A DNA stretch of 64,000 bases, taken from an uncultured delta proteobacterium. GTDB taxonomy: Bacteria; Desulfobacterota; Desulfobulbia; Desulfobulbales; Desulfocapsaceae. The notes beneath the pieces were generated by a model, which saw only the letters and a program-made list of their open reading frames with translations, ran no database searches and had not been told where the DNA came from. The position numbers were made by a program, and so were the translations under genes. Of the stretch, positions 9,286 through 17,956 are shown in pieces. Position 1 is the stretch's first letter, and every line of letters starts with the position of its first letter. The stretch covers positions 1-64,000 of the forward strand of contig CAIQWD010000114.1 of NCBI GenBank assembly GCA_903875445.1, written 5' to 3'.

Positions 9286-10466
9286 ACCGTAGCAAGACAA
9301 TGTGCAGATTTCTTCTATTTTTTTTGATCATTGTTGTCAGCCTTGGAGCATCACGGATAGAGGCCGGACAGGATGACTCGTTGCCGACAAGCCCTCGCCT
9401 GAAACACGGAAAAAAATGGCGTATCGGTTATCTGCAGGGTGGGGATTACAATTCCTATCAACAATCCCTTGCCGCCATAACCAAGGGTTTGATGCACCTC
9501 GGTTGGATAAAGGAAAGCGGACTTCCGCCGATGAAAAACGACAAAGACACCAAAGATCTTTGGCAATGGCTCGCAACGCAAGCTGCGAGCGACTACCTGG
9601 AATTCGTCGCCGACGCCTGGTATGACGCGGAATGGCAGAAAGAAAAGCGGCCGCTGGTGCAAAAGGAGGTAATCAGCCGCCTCAACACCGCCAAAGACAT
9701 CGACCTGATGTTGGCCATGGGTACCTGGGCCGGACAGGATCTTGCAAACACCGCCCATAAAGTGCCGACAATCGTCGGTTCGACCAACGACCCGATAGTC
9801 TCGGGAATTATTAAAAGTGCCGAAGATTCCGGCCTTGACCATATCCACGCGAAAATCGATCCCGACCGGCACCGCAGGCAGGTCCGCTTGTTTCACGAAA
9901 TTTTCAACTTCTCCGTCCTTGGCGTGGTTTATGAAGACAGCCCTGAAGGTCGTGGTTTCAGTGCCGTCGACCACGTCTACGATGTAGCCAAAGAGAAAAA
10001 ATTTCGGGTAGTAAAGTGTCAGGCTCCTTTCAATGGGGTGAGTACGGCCGAAGCGGAAAACAATGTTGCGAACTGCTACAAGGAACTGGCCGACAAGGTT
10101 CAGGCCGTGTATATCGTCCGCCATCCCGGTGTCACCCTTGCCAATATGCCGAATATCCTGGCACCGCTTCTCGAAAAAAAGATTCCTACCTTTTCCCAGG
10201 CCTTCTCCGATGAGGTTCGCCATGGCGTACTGCTCAGTATTTCTCTCGCCGATTTCAGCTATATCGGTGATTTTTACGCACTCACCATCGCCAAGATCTT
10301 CAATGGTGCAAAACCGCGCAACCTCACTCAGATCTTCCTCAACCCGCCGAAGATTGCCATTAATCTGAAAACGGCGCAGATAATCGGCTATGATCCTTCC
10401 GTCGATATCGTCGGGGCCGCCGACGAAATCTTCACCGAGATCGAGGTACCGCCGGCAAAGCAATAG
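9282..10466 (+). CDS. ABC-transporter-type substrate-binding protein
   Basis: 394 residues with a signal peptide (about 1-28). The body resembles the ABC substrate-binding family PF04392 (TrpX-like periplasmic binding protein, type I fold): a start KWRIGYLQGGDYNSYQQSLA, a central VPTIVGSTNDPIVSGI and a C-terminal NLKTAQIIGYDPSVDI. No permease or ATPase gene lies beside it. It overlaps the upstream TPR gene by ATGA and is followed after 9 bp by an AAC(3)-like gene. It may therefore be a binding or sensing partner, not a transporter subunit. The ligand is unknown. Confidence 0.75.
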   Translation: MNRSKTMCRFLLFFLIIVVSLGASRIEAGQDDSLPTSPRLKHGKKWRIGYLQGGDYNSYQQSLAAITKGLMHLGWIKESGLPPMKNDKDTKDLWQWLATQAASDYLEFVADAWYDAEWQKEKRPLVQKEVISRLNTAKDIDLMLAMGTWAGQDLANTAHKVPTIVGSTNDPIVSGIIKSAEDSGLDHIHAKIDPDRHRRQVRLFHEIFNFSVLGVVYEDSPEGRGFSAVDHVYDVAKEKKFRVVKCQAPFNGVSTAEAENNVANCYKELADKVQAVYIVRHPGVTLANMPNILAPLLEKKIPTFSQAFSDEVRHGVLLSISLADFSYIGDFYALTIAKIFNGAKPRNLTQIFLNPPKIAINLKTAQIIGYDPSVDIVGAADEIFTEIEVPPAKQ

Positions 10467-10475
10467 GGGGACGAG

Positions 10476-11231
10476 ATGTTCGAGGCACTTTTTGAAAAGG
10501 CAAATATTCCCGGCGGCAAGGCTATTCTTGTCCACGCCCGTCTACGAGGAGTACAGAAACAAACCGGCGACGAATACCGTTTGCTGGCCGACAATCTCCT
10601 CCACTGTCTTCTCGCCTGCAAACCGAGTCTCCTACTAATCCCGGCCTATACCATTTACAGCTTTATGGCGATGCGCATCTTTCACCTTGAATATGCCCAC
10701 TCGGAAGTCGGTCGTTTTTCCGAGGAGATGCGCCGCTGCGGTTATCGCCGCACCCCCGACCCGATGTTCAGCATGCTCGATGTCCTCGGCACCCTCCCCG
10801 AGGGTTTAAGTTATCTGCAGACCTTTGGCCCGAACACCTTGTTCGACCACCTCCTTAGGCAGGACAGCATCGTTATCAACGTCGACATGCCGGGTTTCTA
10901 TGCCACGCCGGTGCATAATGTCGAGTTGCAGCACGAGGTGCCCTACCGATTCACCAAGGTCTTTGACGGACATATTCAGGCAAAAGACGAGCCATGGCTG
11001 AAAGTCGACTATCAAACCTATGTCCGTAAGCTGAATCTCTACGGCTCCGGCTCCTATCCGCATTATAACTATGATCGACGCGACCAATATCTGCGAACGC
11101 AGGGAGTTATCAGCGAAAGCAGAACAAGGACCGGCTATCTGGCCTGGGCCGAGCTGTCCTCCTTTTGTTCGGTCATCGGTGACGCTTTGAAAAAAGACAA
11201 GTTTTTCCTCGTCGATCAGGCATCGGGATGA
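10476..11231 (+). CDS. AAC(3)-family N-acetyltransferase-like protein
   Basis: 251 residues resembling the aminoglycoside N3-acetyltransferase family (PF02522). It has the MFSMLDVLGTLPEG segment, then a stretch ending LQTFGPNTLFDHLLRQDS, and the late HEVPYRFTKVF block. Family members use acetyl-CoA to acylate amino groups of aminoglycosides, but many environmental homologues act in surface-polysaccharide or secondary metabolism, so resistance should not be assumed. An ATG at 10476 follows GGGGGACGAG. Its 3' end overlaps the convergent sensor-MFS gene by 16 bp. Confidence 0.6.
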   Translation: MFEALFEKANIPGGKAILVHARLRGVQKQTGDEYRLLADNLLHCLLACKPSLLLIPAYTIYSFMAMRIFHLEYAHSEVGRFSEEMRRCGYRRTPDPMFSMLDVLGTLPEGLSYLQTFGPNTLFDHLLRQDSIVINVDMPGFYATPVHNVELQHEVPYRFTKVFDGHIQAKDEPWLKVDYQTYVRKLNLYGSGSYPHYNYDRRDQYLRTQGVISESRTRTGYLAWAELSSFCSVIGDALKKDKFFLVDQASG

Positions 11232-13537
11232 TGCTTGAGACCGATGGTGAGGAAAAGGGTGAGCAGTAGGTAAATACCTCCCATGACCAACATCGCCCCG
11301 CGCATGTCGAGAAAGGTCATGAGCGTCGCCGGAACCATGGCCCCCAGGGCCTGCCCCAGTTTGTCGATACTCCTGTACACCCCCATCACCTGCGAGGCGC
11401 CCAGTTCTTTGGAAACCGGAATGTTCAGCATAATGACATTGCGTGAAGCGCCGCTGATTCCCACCGAAAGCCCGAAGAGAAATACTGCCCCGGGAACAAT
11501 CCAGAACGACCCGTAAAAATGAAAGAGCAGGAGACTGCAGCCGGCAAGAATACCGCCGCCGATGACCAGGAAGCGCTTGTCGCGAAGGCGATCGGCCAGA
11601 AGACTGACCCGTGGTGCGAGAAAGATCATGCACAGGCCGAATACCATAATTACCCGGCCGATATTCGATTGGCTGGTTCCCAACCCTTTTAAATACAGAG
11701 GGGTGACGTAGTAAAGTAAGCCCACCATGCCGATGGAATAAGGCAGGAGACTGCAGGCAAAGAGCAGAAGGGCCTGCGGGTCGGTGAGCAGACGCAAGAT
11801 TTGCAGCCTCCCGGCCTTGGTTGCCGGGGAAGCTGAAGGAAGATGGAAGGCCGGACGCATGAACAGCAGGACAAATACCAATCCGGCAGCCATAATGACC
11901 GCTCCGATGAGGAAAACATAGCGGTAGCCGAGCCGTTCGGCGATGAGGGCGCCCATGCCGTTGCCGCAGATAATACCGGAAAAAATACCGGCCACGACGT
12001 TGGAAATTCCCCTGGTCCGATTCTTCAGTTCGGTTCTCTGCAGCACATAGCCCTGCGCCGACATCCAGGCCATGCCGTAGCCTATCCCGGCGAGGAGCCG
12101 CGAGGCAATAAAAACCAGAGGTTGCAGGGTCAAGCCGGATGCCGCTGTTCCCAGCATGGCGAGGAGCACACCGATGATAAATGGCTGGTGCCAACCCTTT
12201 TTATCTATCCATAAACCAACCGGAATCAATATCAGCCCGCCTCCGAGCATTTCCAGGGCCAGGGGCAGACCAAGAACCATCTCCTTCGACAATCCCGGAA
12301 TGGGTCGATACAGATTGGCCATATGCAGGGGGATAAAGGAATAGCAGAGCGACGCGGCAAAAATAAAGAGAAAGATTGCCGTTCGCGCCAGAGAGCCGAG
12401 ATCAGCCCTGGTCTCTTCGCCTTCGATCCGGGGCACATATCCTTTAAGAATGGTGGCGGAAAGAAAAAGCACCAATTCCATGATGAAAAGCATAGATAAG
12501 GCGACTATGGTCAGGGAGTCATAGGCAATTTCCCGCACCGCTTTCTTCACTACCCCGACATTCAGACCGATCGCCAGCCGCCCAACAGGGCCCTGACGAC
12601 CGGAAAGATCAAGATATTCGATCGGCCCTTCGTCTCCCGGCCTTGCAAGGTGCCCTCCACGGTACAGTACCTTGCCCTGGTCATCGAGAATGGTCAGTGA
12701 CTGCAGTTCCGGGACACGATCGACGGTATTTTCAAGCTGCCGATCAATCTTCAGCAGGGTGTTGATCTGCAAGCCCTTTTGCAGCAATGCCTCGACATCC
12801 TGCTGCAGCAGTCGGGCGACGGTCTGGGATTTACCGCGGATGAGTTCCAGGTAATCGTTCTGAAAAAGGTAGAAGTTATACCCCGAGCAAACAAGTTGCG
12901 CACAGCCGAGAACGATAAAAAGGAGCCAGGCCAAAAAATTTCTTTTCCAAATCCTGGTTCGATCTAGAAAAATCTTCAGGCCGAAAACCAAGACCAGTGC
13001 CGCCGCTACCGTACAGAGAGCGAGGGCTTCCAAGCTCTTAGCCAGGATCGACAACCGCTTATCCTGCAAGCGTGCCTCGCTGAATGCAAGGCATAGGGTG
13101 CCGCCCTCGGCAGCACCCGTAATAAGCGGAAAAAGCAAAAAATGGTTATCCAGGACACGCAAATGATGGCTCTTCGCTCTTCCCGCATTGCTTGAAACAA
13201 CCATCTCCGATGGAGGTATCGGCTCGGATTTAATAGAGGCAACAACCTCACCGCTTGTTCTATGGATACTGACATTTTCCAGATCCTGGCCTGCCTTGGC
13301 TCCCTCCCTCAGCAGCTCATCGACCCCGAGAAAATTCTCCAGAGTTTTGCCGAGGCGCAAGGCGCGCTCAACTTTCGCAGCAATATTCGCCCCAACGGCA
13401 TCGTAACCGGATAAAACCGTCGCGAGCTGTTGTTGCTCAAAAGACAGCAGACTAAGACCACCATTCATCACCTGGGTACAGATGAGCAGCAGTAAAACCG
13501 CGCCGACGGTGGAGAAGGTGGAAAACGATCGTTGCAT
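11216..13537 (-). CDS. Sensor-domain/MFS transporter fusion
   Basis: 773 residues. The first half has a transmembrane helix (about 8-30), an extracytoplasmic region (about 31-165), two helices near 167-222, a second extracytoplasmic region (about 225-345, with the PAS/Cache-like stretch LTILDDQGKVLYRG) and another helix near 350. The second half (about 388-770) is a 12-helix major facilitator with LWIDKKGW and LADRLRDKR loop motifs of the A-motif type. Such Cache-like modules usually feed kinases or cyclases; here the output seems to be a transporter. It is convergent with the TPR/binding-protein/acyltransferase set. The substrate is unknown. Confidence 0.7.
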   Translation of the reverse strand: MQRSFSTFSTVGAVLLLLICTQVMNGGLSLLSFEQQQLATVLSGYDAVGANIAAKVERALRLGKTLENFLGVDELLREGAKAGQDLENVSIHRTSGEVVASIKSEPIPPSEMVVSSNAGRAKSHHLRVLDNHFLLFPLITGAAEGGTLCLAFSEARLQDKRLSILAKSLEALALCTVAAALVLVFGLKIFLDRTRIWKRNFLAWLLFIVLGCAQLVCSGYNFYLFQNDYLELIRGKSQTVARLLQQDVEALLQKGLQINTLLKIDRQLENTVDRVPELQSLTILDDQGKVLYRGGHLARPGDEGPIEYLDLSGRQGPVGRLAIGLNVGVVKKAVREIAYDSLTIVALSMLFIMELVLFLSATILKGYVPRIEGEETRADLGSLARTAIFLFIFAASLCYSFIPLHMANLYRPIPGLSKEMVLGLPLALEMLGGGLILIPVGLWIDKKGWHQPFIIGVLLAMLGTAASGLTLQPLVFIASRLLAGIGYGMAWMSAQGYVLQRTELKNRTRGISNVVAGIFSGIICGNGMGALIAERLGYRYVFLIGAVIMAAGLVFVLLFMRPAFHLPSASPATKAGRLQILRLLTDPQALLLFACSLLPYSIGMVGLLYYVTPLYLKGLGTSQSNIGRVIMVFGLCMIFLAPRVSLLADRLRDKRFLVIGGGILAGCSLLLFHFYGSFWIVPGAVFLFGLSVGISGASRNVIMLNIPVSKELGASQVMGVYRSIDKLGQALGAMVPATLMTFLDMRGAMLVMGGIYLLLTLFLTIGLKHHPDA

Positions 13538-13726
13538 GAGCCTCCGTTTATCGATTCTTGAAAAAAAGACAGCTATGTGTTACCAATAAGAAATACTCTT
13601 CACCCCCTGCATTATAGCAGAGAGGAAAGCCGAATGAAACGAATACCCCATGTTTTTATTCGTGATATTTATCGGCATAACAGGCGGTTGTGGAAAGAAT
13701 CCCGACAACCTGAGAGGGCATGAGCC

Positions 13727-14140
13727 ATGGGCAAAACCAAAATCTTTCGCGTCGAAAACGGGAGAATGCTCTTCAAGTGCCATATGTGTCAGGGCAAACG
13801 GATGGTTACCATTGCCCCGGGAGTTCGAACGCGATCCCTGCGCTGCAGTAAATGCGGAGAATCCACCCGCTGTATTTTCAACCGCCGCCAGACACCAAGA
13901 GAATCGCAATGCGGCACTGTCTTATTACAGACCAGTGACGGCAGAGAATTGATAGTAGATCTCACCGATATCTCACCGAAGGGGGTGGGGTTCGATCTTT
14001 CCATCCGCGATATCAACAAACTTACCGTCGGTCGGGATGTCCAACTGAAATGCACCTGGAATCCCCAGCTGCTCAGCCATGGACGGTATATAGTGCGGTC
14101 GATGAAAGGTCAGCGAGTCGGTGTCGAACGGCACACTTGA
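13727..14140 (+). CDS. Zinc-ribbon PilZ domain protein
   Basis: 137 residues. An N-terminal four-cysteine ribbon (C18, C21, C40, C43) is followed by a PilZ domain with the c-di-GMP-binding signatures RRQTPR (53-58) and DISPKG (81-86). The protein is cytosolic and likely an effector for c-di-GMP, with the ribbon as a protein or nucleic-acid contact. Two diguanylate cyclases are encoded within 7 kb on either side. It stands alone and is divergent from the sensor-MFS gene. Confidence 0.8.
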   Translation: MGKTKIFRVENGRMLFKCHMCQGKRMVTIAPGVRTRSLRCSKCGESTRCIFNRRQTPRESQCGTVLLQTSDGRELIVDLTDISPKGVGFDLSIRDINKLTVGRDVQLKCTWNPQLLSHGRYIVRSMKGQRVGVERHT

Positions 14141-14176
14141 TGTTATCGTCGAAGAGCAAGGGACTGTCATTGGAGC

Positions 14177-14659
14177 TCAACCCATGTTCGCCTGCCTTTT
14201 CTCCATGAACACGATCCGAACCCTTGACGACAGATCTTCCTCACGGTATCGGCAATATCCAAGCTTTTGGTAGAGACGGATATTGTCAATGCTCCTGGTT
14301 CCCGTAAACAGTTCAAAACGTTCTGCACGCGGAAAGAGGGTTTCGATTTTTTCCATCAAGTGGGTGCCGATCCCTTGTCTCTGGTAATCGGGGTGAACGA
14401 TAAGCCTACCGACGAGGCAGGTATCAGAATCGAGTAACGCTCTCACTGAACCGACGATTCTGTCGACGCACACCGCCTTCAGAAAGATCTTGGTTGCAAA
14501 CTCCGCCTTGATTTCAGAAAGAGTTTGGGTAAGAGGCGGAATAAACGAGTCATCATAGAGGTTCGCTTCACTTTGGTAGGCAACCTTCTGCAGTGCAAGA
14601 ATCTCGGACGCTTCCTCTGGAATTGCCTGCATTATGGAAATATTATCCATCACATTCAA
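14177..14659 (-). CDS. GNAT-family N-acetyltransferase
   Basis: 160 residues with the acetyl-CoA-binding motif VHPDYQRQGIGTHLM, preceded by strand VGRLIV, and a C-terminal RLYQKLGYCRY block, the normal GNAT architecture. The start overlaps the stop of the neighbouring GNAT gene by four bases (ATGA), so they form a translationally coupled pair. The acceptor substrate is unknown. Confidence 0.85.
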   Translation of the reverse strand: MNVMDNISIMQAIPEEASEILALQKVAYQSEANLYDDSFIPPLTQTLSEIKAEFATKIFLKAVCVDRIVGSVRALLDSDTCLVGRLIVHPDYQRQGIGTHLMEKIETLFPRAERFELFTGTRSIDNIRLYQKLGYCRYREEDLSSRVRIVFMEKRQANMG

Positions 14660-15150
14660 TTACGCTCAACGTCCAGGATTTTGGAAAACAGCACACGGTC
14701 CTCGCCTTTTCCATCATACCCTTCGACGACAGGGACACCATCGACAATCTTTTCGCTGTCCTTAGCGGTAAAGCCCATGCGATGATGAAAGGCGATGGAG
14801 CCCTTGTTGATTGGTGCCGTAACACATCGCACTATGCTGCAACCAAGCTTTGCAACAGCAGCAAAGAATTTTTCGTAGAGGGCTCCTGCCACTCCATCTT
14901 TTCGAAACTCCGGGTGCACACCGACGAAGTGAATGTAGGCTTCCTCGGGGAAAGTGTGAGAGACAAACCCAATTACAAACCCCACAATCTTGCCCTTGTT
15001 CTCGACGACAAAGCTTGTGGGCCGAAAATGCATGAAAAACAACATCGGCAGCATATCGGCCATTTGCCTGCCACCCCACCACTCATTCACGACTGCGATG
15101 ATCGGCTGATAGTCAGATGGCTCCGCATGGCGGATAAGCATCCCCTGCAT
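14656..15150 (-). CDS. GNAT-family N-acetyltransferase
   Basis: 164 residues. Motif A reads VGVHPEFRKDGVAGALYEKF, slightly degenerate in the final glycine pair, and a later block AFHHRMGFTAKDSEK fits GNAT motif B. It is the upstream member of a coupled pair with the GNAT at 14177-14659. The two proteins are clearly different in sequence, so this is not a recent duplication. Substrate unknown. Confidence 0.82.
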   Translation of the reverse strand: MQGMLIRHAEPSDYQPIIAVVNEWWGGRQMADMLPMLFFMHFRPTSFVVENKGKIVGFVIGFVSHTFPEEAYIHFVGVHPEFRKDGVAGALYEKFFAAVAKLGCSIVRCVTAPINKGSIAFHHRMGFTAKDSEKIVDGVPVVEGYDGKGEDRVLFSKILDVERN

Positions 15151-15199
15151 TGATCACCTCTTTCGATTGCGTTTAAGTGCCCAAATTTGTTATTAAAAC

Positions 15200-15511
15200 C
15201 TAGGCAAAAACAGGCTGCATAAAACTCCTCTCATAGCTCATAATACAGCGTGTTTCCTCTGCATATTGGAAAGCTGCTTGGCACTCCGTATCCTGCCGTA
15301 TCTTTGTCCGGTATTCTTCGTAGGCAGCGAGACTCGGAAAGCTGAAGAGGGCTATTCCGATATTGTTTGCCCCCTCATGGGGCAAGAAATACCCATGATG
15401 GATTCCTCCGAGTCTGTTGACCAGGGGAATCCACATCTTGGCGTACTGCTCAAACTCTGCCGACTTATAGGGATCAATTACGTATCGCAAGTAACAAGTA
15501 ATCATAATCAC
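15200..15511 (-). CDS. NIPSNAP-family protein
   Basis: 103 residues with the family outline: an N-terminal CYLRYVIDPYKSAEFEQYAK, a central GGIHHGYFLPHEGANNIGIALFSFP and a C-terminal YEEYR segment. NIPSNAP domains are small ferredoxin-like folds of uncertain biochemical function. The gene sits in a leftward run with the GNAT pair and a DsrE-like gene. Confidence 0.75.
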   Translation of the reverse strand: MIMITCYLRYVIDPYKSAEFEQYAKMWIPLVNRLGGIHHGYFLPHEGANNIGIALFSFPSLAAYEEYRTKIRQDTECQAAFQYAEETRCIMSYERSFMQPVFA

Positions 15512-15535
15512 TCCATTTCTGTAAGTGACTGAGAT

Positions 15536-15895
15536 CTACAGACTGATAACCGTCGCATCGCAGGCAAGATGTATCAACTCAACGGCAGTACCCATCCTGG
15601 CGCCTTCAATCATATCGTCGACGGAAATCCCCCGCGCCTTGGCACACGGAGTGCATACCAGCACAGGTACCCCGTTAGCCTGCAAATAGGTCATGAGATC
15701 ATCCGCCACATCCCCTGTTGCCGCCCGCAGATTGTCAAGAAGTCCCTTCTTGGCGAGGTAAACCGCTTCATCAAGAAGAAACAGGGTGACGTTTTTCCCC
15801 TCTTTGTGGGCAATGGTTGCCAGATGAATAGCCCTTGTTGCCCGGTTAGGATTATCGGTTCCGCATGCAACGGTAATAACAACGTTATTGGTCAT
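15536..15895 (-). CDS. DsrE/DsrF-like family protein
   Basis: 119 residues of the DsrE-like fold, with the start VVITVACGTDNPNRATRAIHLA, a middle VTLFLLDEAVYLAKKG and the late VLVCTPCAKARGI. Its cysteines C82 and C85 (CTPC) are near where sulfur-relay members carry their active residue. It is likely a small cytosolic sulfur-trafficking or related protein. Not enough is seen to place it in the dissimilatory sulfite-reductase system; no dsr genes are nearby. Confidence 0.7.
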   Translation of the reverse strand: MTNNVVITVACGTDNPNRATRAIHLATIAHKEGKNVTLFLLDEAVYLAKKGLLDNLRAATGDVADDLMTYLQANGVPVLVCTPCAKARGISVDDMIEGARMGTAVELIHLACDATVISL

Positions 15896-15997
15896 TTATC
15901 TCTCTCTTTTATTGGAATTATGGGTTTTTGAAGCCGGCAAGCCTCAATTGATTACTCCGGATCGCAAACCGCCATTTCGGGAAACGGCTGCAAAAAA

Positions 15998-17047
15998 CTA
16001 TTTCCTGAAGACCTTTCCGAAAAATGCGGTTACGGCTTGCGCCGCCTTTTCGCGCGCATCATGGTTGCCTTCAACACTGGCACCAAGTGCACGGCAGGAT
16101 TTTTTTATGGCGGCTTCGTAGTCATCGCCTGACAAGCGTTGTCCGGTAAAACGGTCGTAGGTCATCAAGGTATCGATGTCGGTTTCTATTGGACAATCAT
16201 CGGACGTTTTCTGGGCATTGCGCAGGTCATAGCGTTTGGTATCATCAAAATCGAACTTATGGCGTGCACCCTTGATTACCACAAATTCAACCGGCGTTCC
16301 GGCCTTGCCGATTCGTTCAGCATAATCCTGGCAGGGGGCCATGCTGCAATAGTCGTCTACATCGCCATGGACCCACAGCATAGGGGCCTTGGAAAATACC
16401 CCAGGTTTGACAATAAGTCGGAAGATGCCCACACAGCCACCCGAGTACATCTGCACATGCGCCGCAAAGCGTAGTCCGTTCGCAAGGTTCTGCGCAGCAA
16501 TGAGTCGCTCTACACCAGTACGCCAGGCGGTGATGCCGCCGCGCGAGAAGCCCATGACTGCGATACGACTTGAGTCAATGCGCGGATGTGACGCCAACAG
16601 CTTCAGTGCCGCAAAGGCATCGGCCACATCGGCGGCGAAGGGTACCTTGGATTGGTCATCGGCAGTGCTTTGCACGCCGCGCGGCCCAAAGGAATCGACA
16701 GCCAGTACCGCGATATTTTCAGCATTGAATTGCTTTGGCCAGAAATCAAGCATTGCCGGGTAAATTCCGCCCGAGCCATGCATCAATACTATGGCCGGAA
16801 CCTTTTCCGCACCGGCCGGCAGAAACAGGTGACCGATGATATTCACCCCTTCGCCTGAAGCGTTGCCTTTGATCAGATCGGGTACGGATTTCGGAGTCCA
16901 GCTCTTAAACGAATATTGACCTGAGGGTTGACTGGCGGAAAAATCAACTACCGTTTCCTGCGCATGGGCCAGTGAGCTGACGTAAGCTACAGCCAACGCC
17001 ATCGTGAACAGGGTCATTGCAGAAAATCGAACTAAATAAACGTTCAT
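15998..17047 (-). CDS. Exported dienelactone-hydrolase-family protein
   Basis: 349 residues with a cleavable signal peptide (about 1-29, ending AHAQ). The alpha/beta-hydrolase core has IVLMHGSGG, the nucleophile elbow GFSRGG, an acid candidate in HGDVDDYC and the late histidine in GARHKFD. Several cysteines (in CVGIF, CSMAPC, CPIE and CRAL) fit a periplasmic location with disulfides. The substrate cannot be predicted. It is followed leftwards by the DsrE-like gene after about 100 bp. Confidence 0.78.
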   Translation of the reverse strand: MNVYLVRFSAMTLFTMALAVAYVSSLAHAQETVVDFSASQPSGQYSFKSWTPKSVPDLIKGNASGEGVNIIGHLFLPAGAEKVPAIVLMHGSGGIYPAMLDFWPKQFNAENIAVLAVDSFGPRGVQSTADDQSKVPFAADVADAFAALKLLASHPRIDSSRIAVMGFSRGGITAWRTGVERLIAAQNLANGLRFAAHVQMYSGGCVGIFRLIVKPGVFSKAPMLWVHGDVDDYCSMAPCQDYAERIGKAGTPVEFVVIKGARHKFDFDDTKRYDLRNAQKTSDDCPIETDIDTLMTYDRFTGQRLSGDDYEAAIKKSCRALGASVEGNHDAREKAAQAVTAFFGKVFRK

Positions 17048-17131
17048 GTTCTTCCTCCATTCGGTTTAATCTTCACCCCTGGTCGGGACTCTTCCCCTTG
17101 TTTTTCAGTTTGCCTTGTCAGGTGTCCTCTT

Positions 17132-17857
17132 TCATTTAGTGGCAATGACTGTAACAAAACCATGATCGACCGTCGACTCGATGCGATTGAAGCCGACACC
17201 GGTAAGGTGACTGTCTACCCACTCCTTCGATAACCGGAGTTTTCTGTAGAAACTTTTGTTCATATTCCACATCCCATTATTTTTTTGGTATACGATATCA
17301 TGGACCTTTACCGCCTCCGGCTCATATTCCAAAAAACAGGTAAGGAGTATATTTTCATCGCTCCTTACCGGAATGAATCTGTCAAGTTCTGAGAGTTCAG
17401 AAGAAAGATCGCGGAATGTAAGAATAAATTTACCTCCCGTCTCTAAAGAGGAAAGAACCTTTTTGAAAAGAGAAAGAACCCTGTTTTTTGACTCCAGATG
17501 AATGAGCGTGTCAGTCATGCAAACGATAAGTTCAGTCTTGTCTTTGGTGTATTTGTCAAAATCTAGGAGGTCGTCTTGCACTATGGCGACTGCCAATGTA
17601 CCGCAATTGTTTTTAAGTTCATTGAGCAACTTGCCATCGCTATCAACGGCAATTACCGAAAAACCGGCTTGCGCCAGGGGAATCGACTGAAAGCCGCAGC
17701 CGGCACCGAGATCAACGGCCACTCCGGAAAGAACCGGGCGTATCTTATGCTTTTTGAAAAAGCCGATGTTTCTTTCGATTCCGTTAGCAAATCCGCCAAA
17801 CATCCAAGAGTAGACATCTGACAAGAGGTGGTCGTAATGTTCCTTAGCCGTAGCCAT
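17132..17857 (-). CDS. SAM-dependent class I methyltransferase
   Basis: 241 residues. Motif I is VDLGAGCGFQSIPLA, motif II includes VIAVDSDGKLL, and later VQDDLLDF and LETGGKFILTFRD fit motifs post-II and III. The fold is clear, but the substrate is not. It lies between the exported hydrolase and MetF in a leftward run. Confidence 0.82.
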   Translation of the reverse strand: MATAKEHYDHLLSDVYSWMFGGFANGIERNIGFFKKHKIRPVLSGVAVDLGAGCGFQSIPLAQAGFSVIAVDSDGKLLNELKNNCGTLAVAIVQDDLLDFDKYTKDKTELIVCMTDTLIHLESKNRVLSLFKKVLSSLETGGKFILTFRDLSSELSELDRFIPVRSDENILLTCFLEYEPEAVKVHDIVYQKNNGMWNMNKSFYRKLRLSKEWVDSHLTGVGFNRIESTVDHGFVTVIATK

Positions 17858-17956
17858 TTTTGCACTCTCCCGGATGGAGTCAATTAAACAGTCGGAATGC
17901 CGGTAATCTTAAGAATTTTCACTATGTTTCCGCTTTCTCAGCAAATCTCTAGCGCT

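Noticed and set aside
9351-10535. A 394-residue open frame antisense to the binding-protein gene
   Set aside because: It lies entirely opposite a gene with signal peptide, family motifs and coupled neighbours; its sequence has no recognisable domain.
10476-11231. Clinical-type aminoglycoside resistance gene
   Set aside because: The family match is only at the AAC(3)-like level, and its chromosomal neighbours do not suggest a resistance cassette.
10806-12194. A 462-residue minus-strand frame
   Set aside because: It runs across the AAC(3)-like and sensor-MFS genes in a different frame, is rich in Arg/His/Gly as expected from frame-shifted GC-rich DNA, and has no domain.
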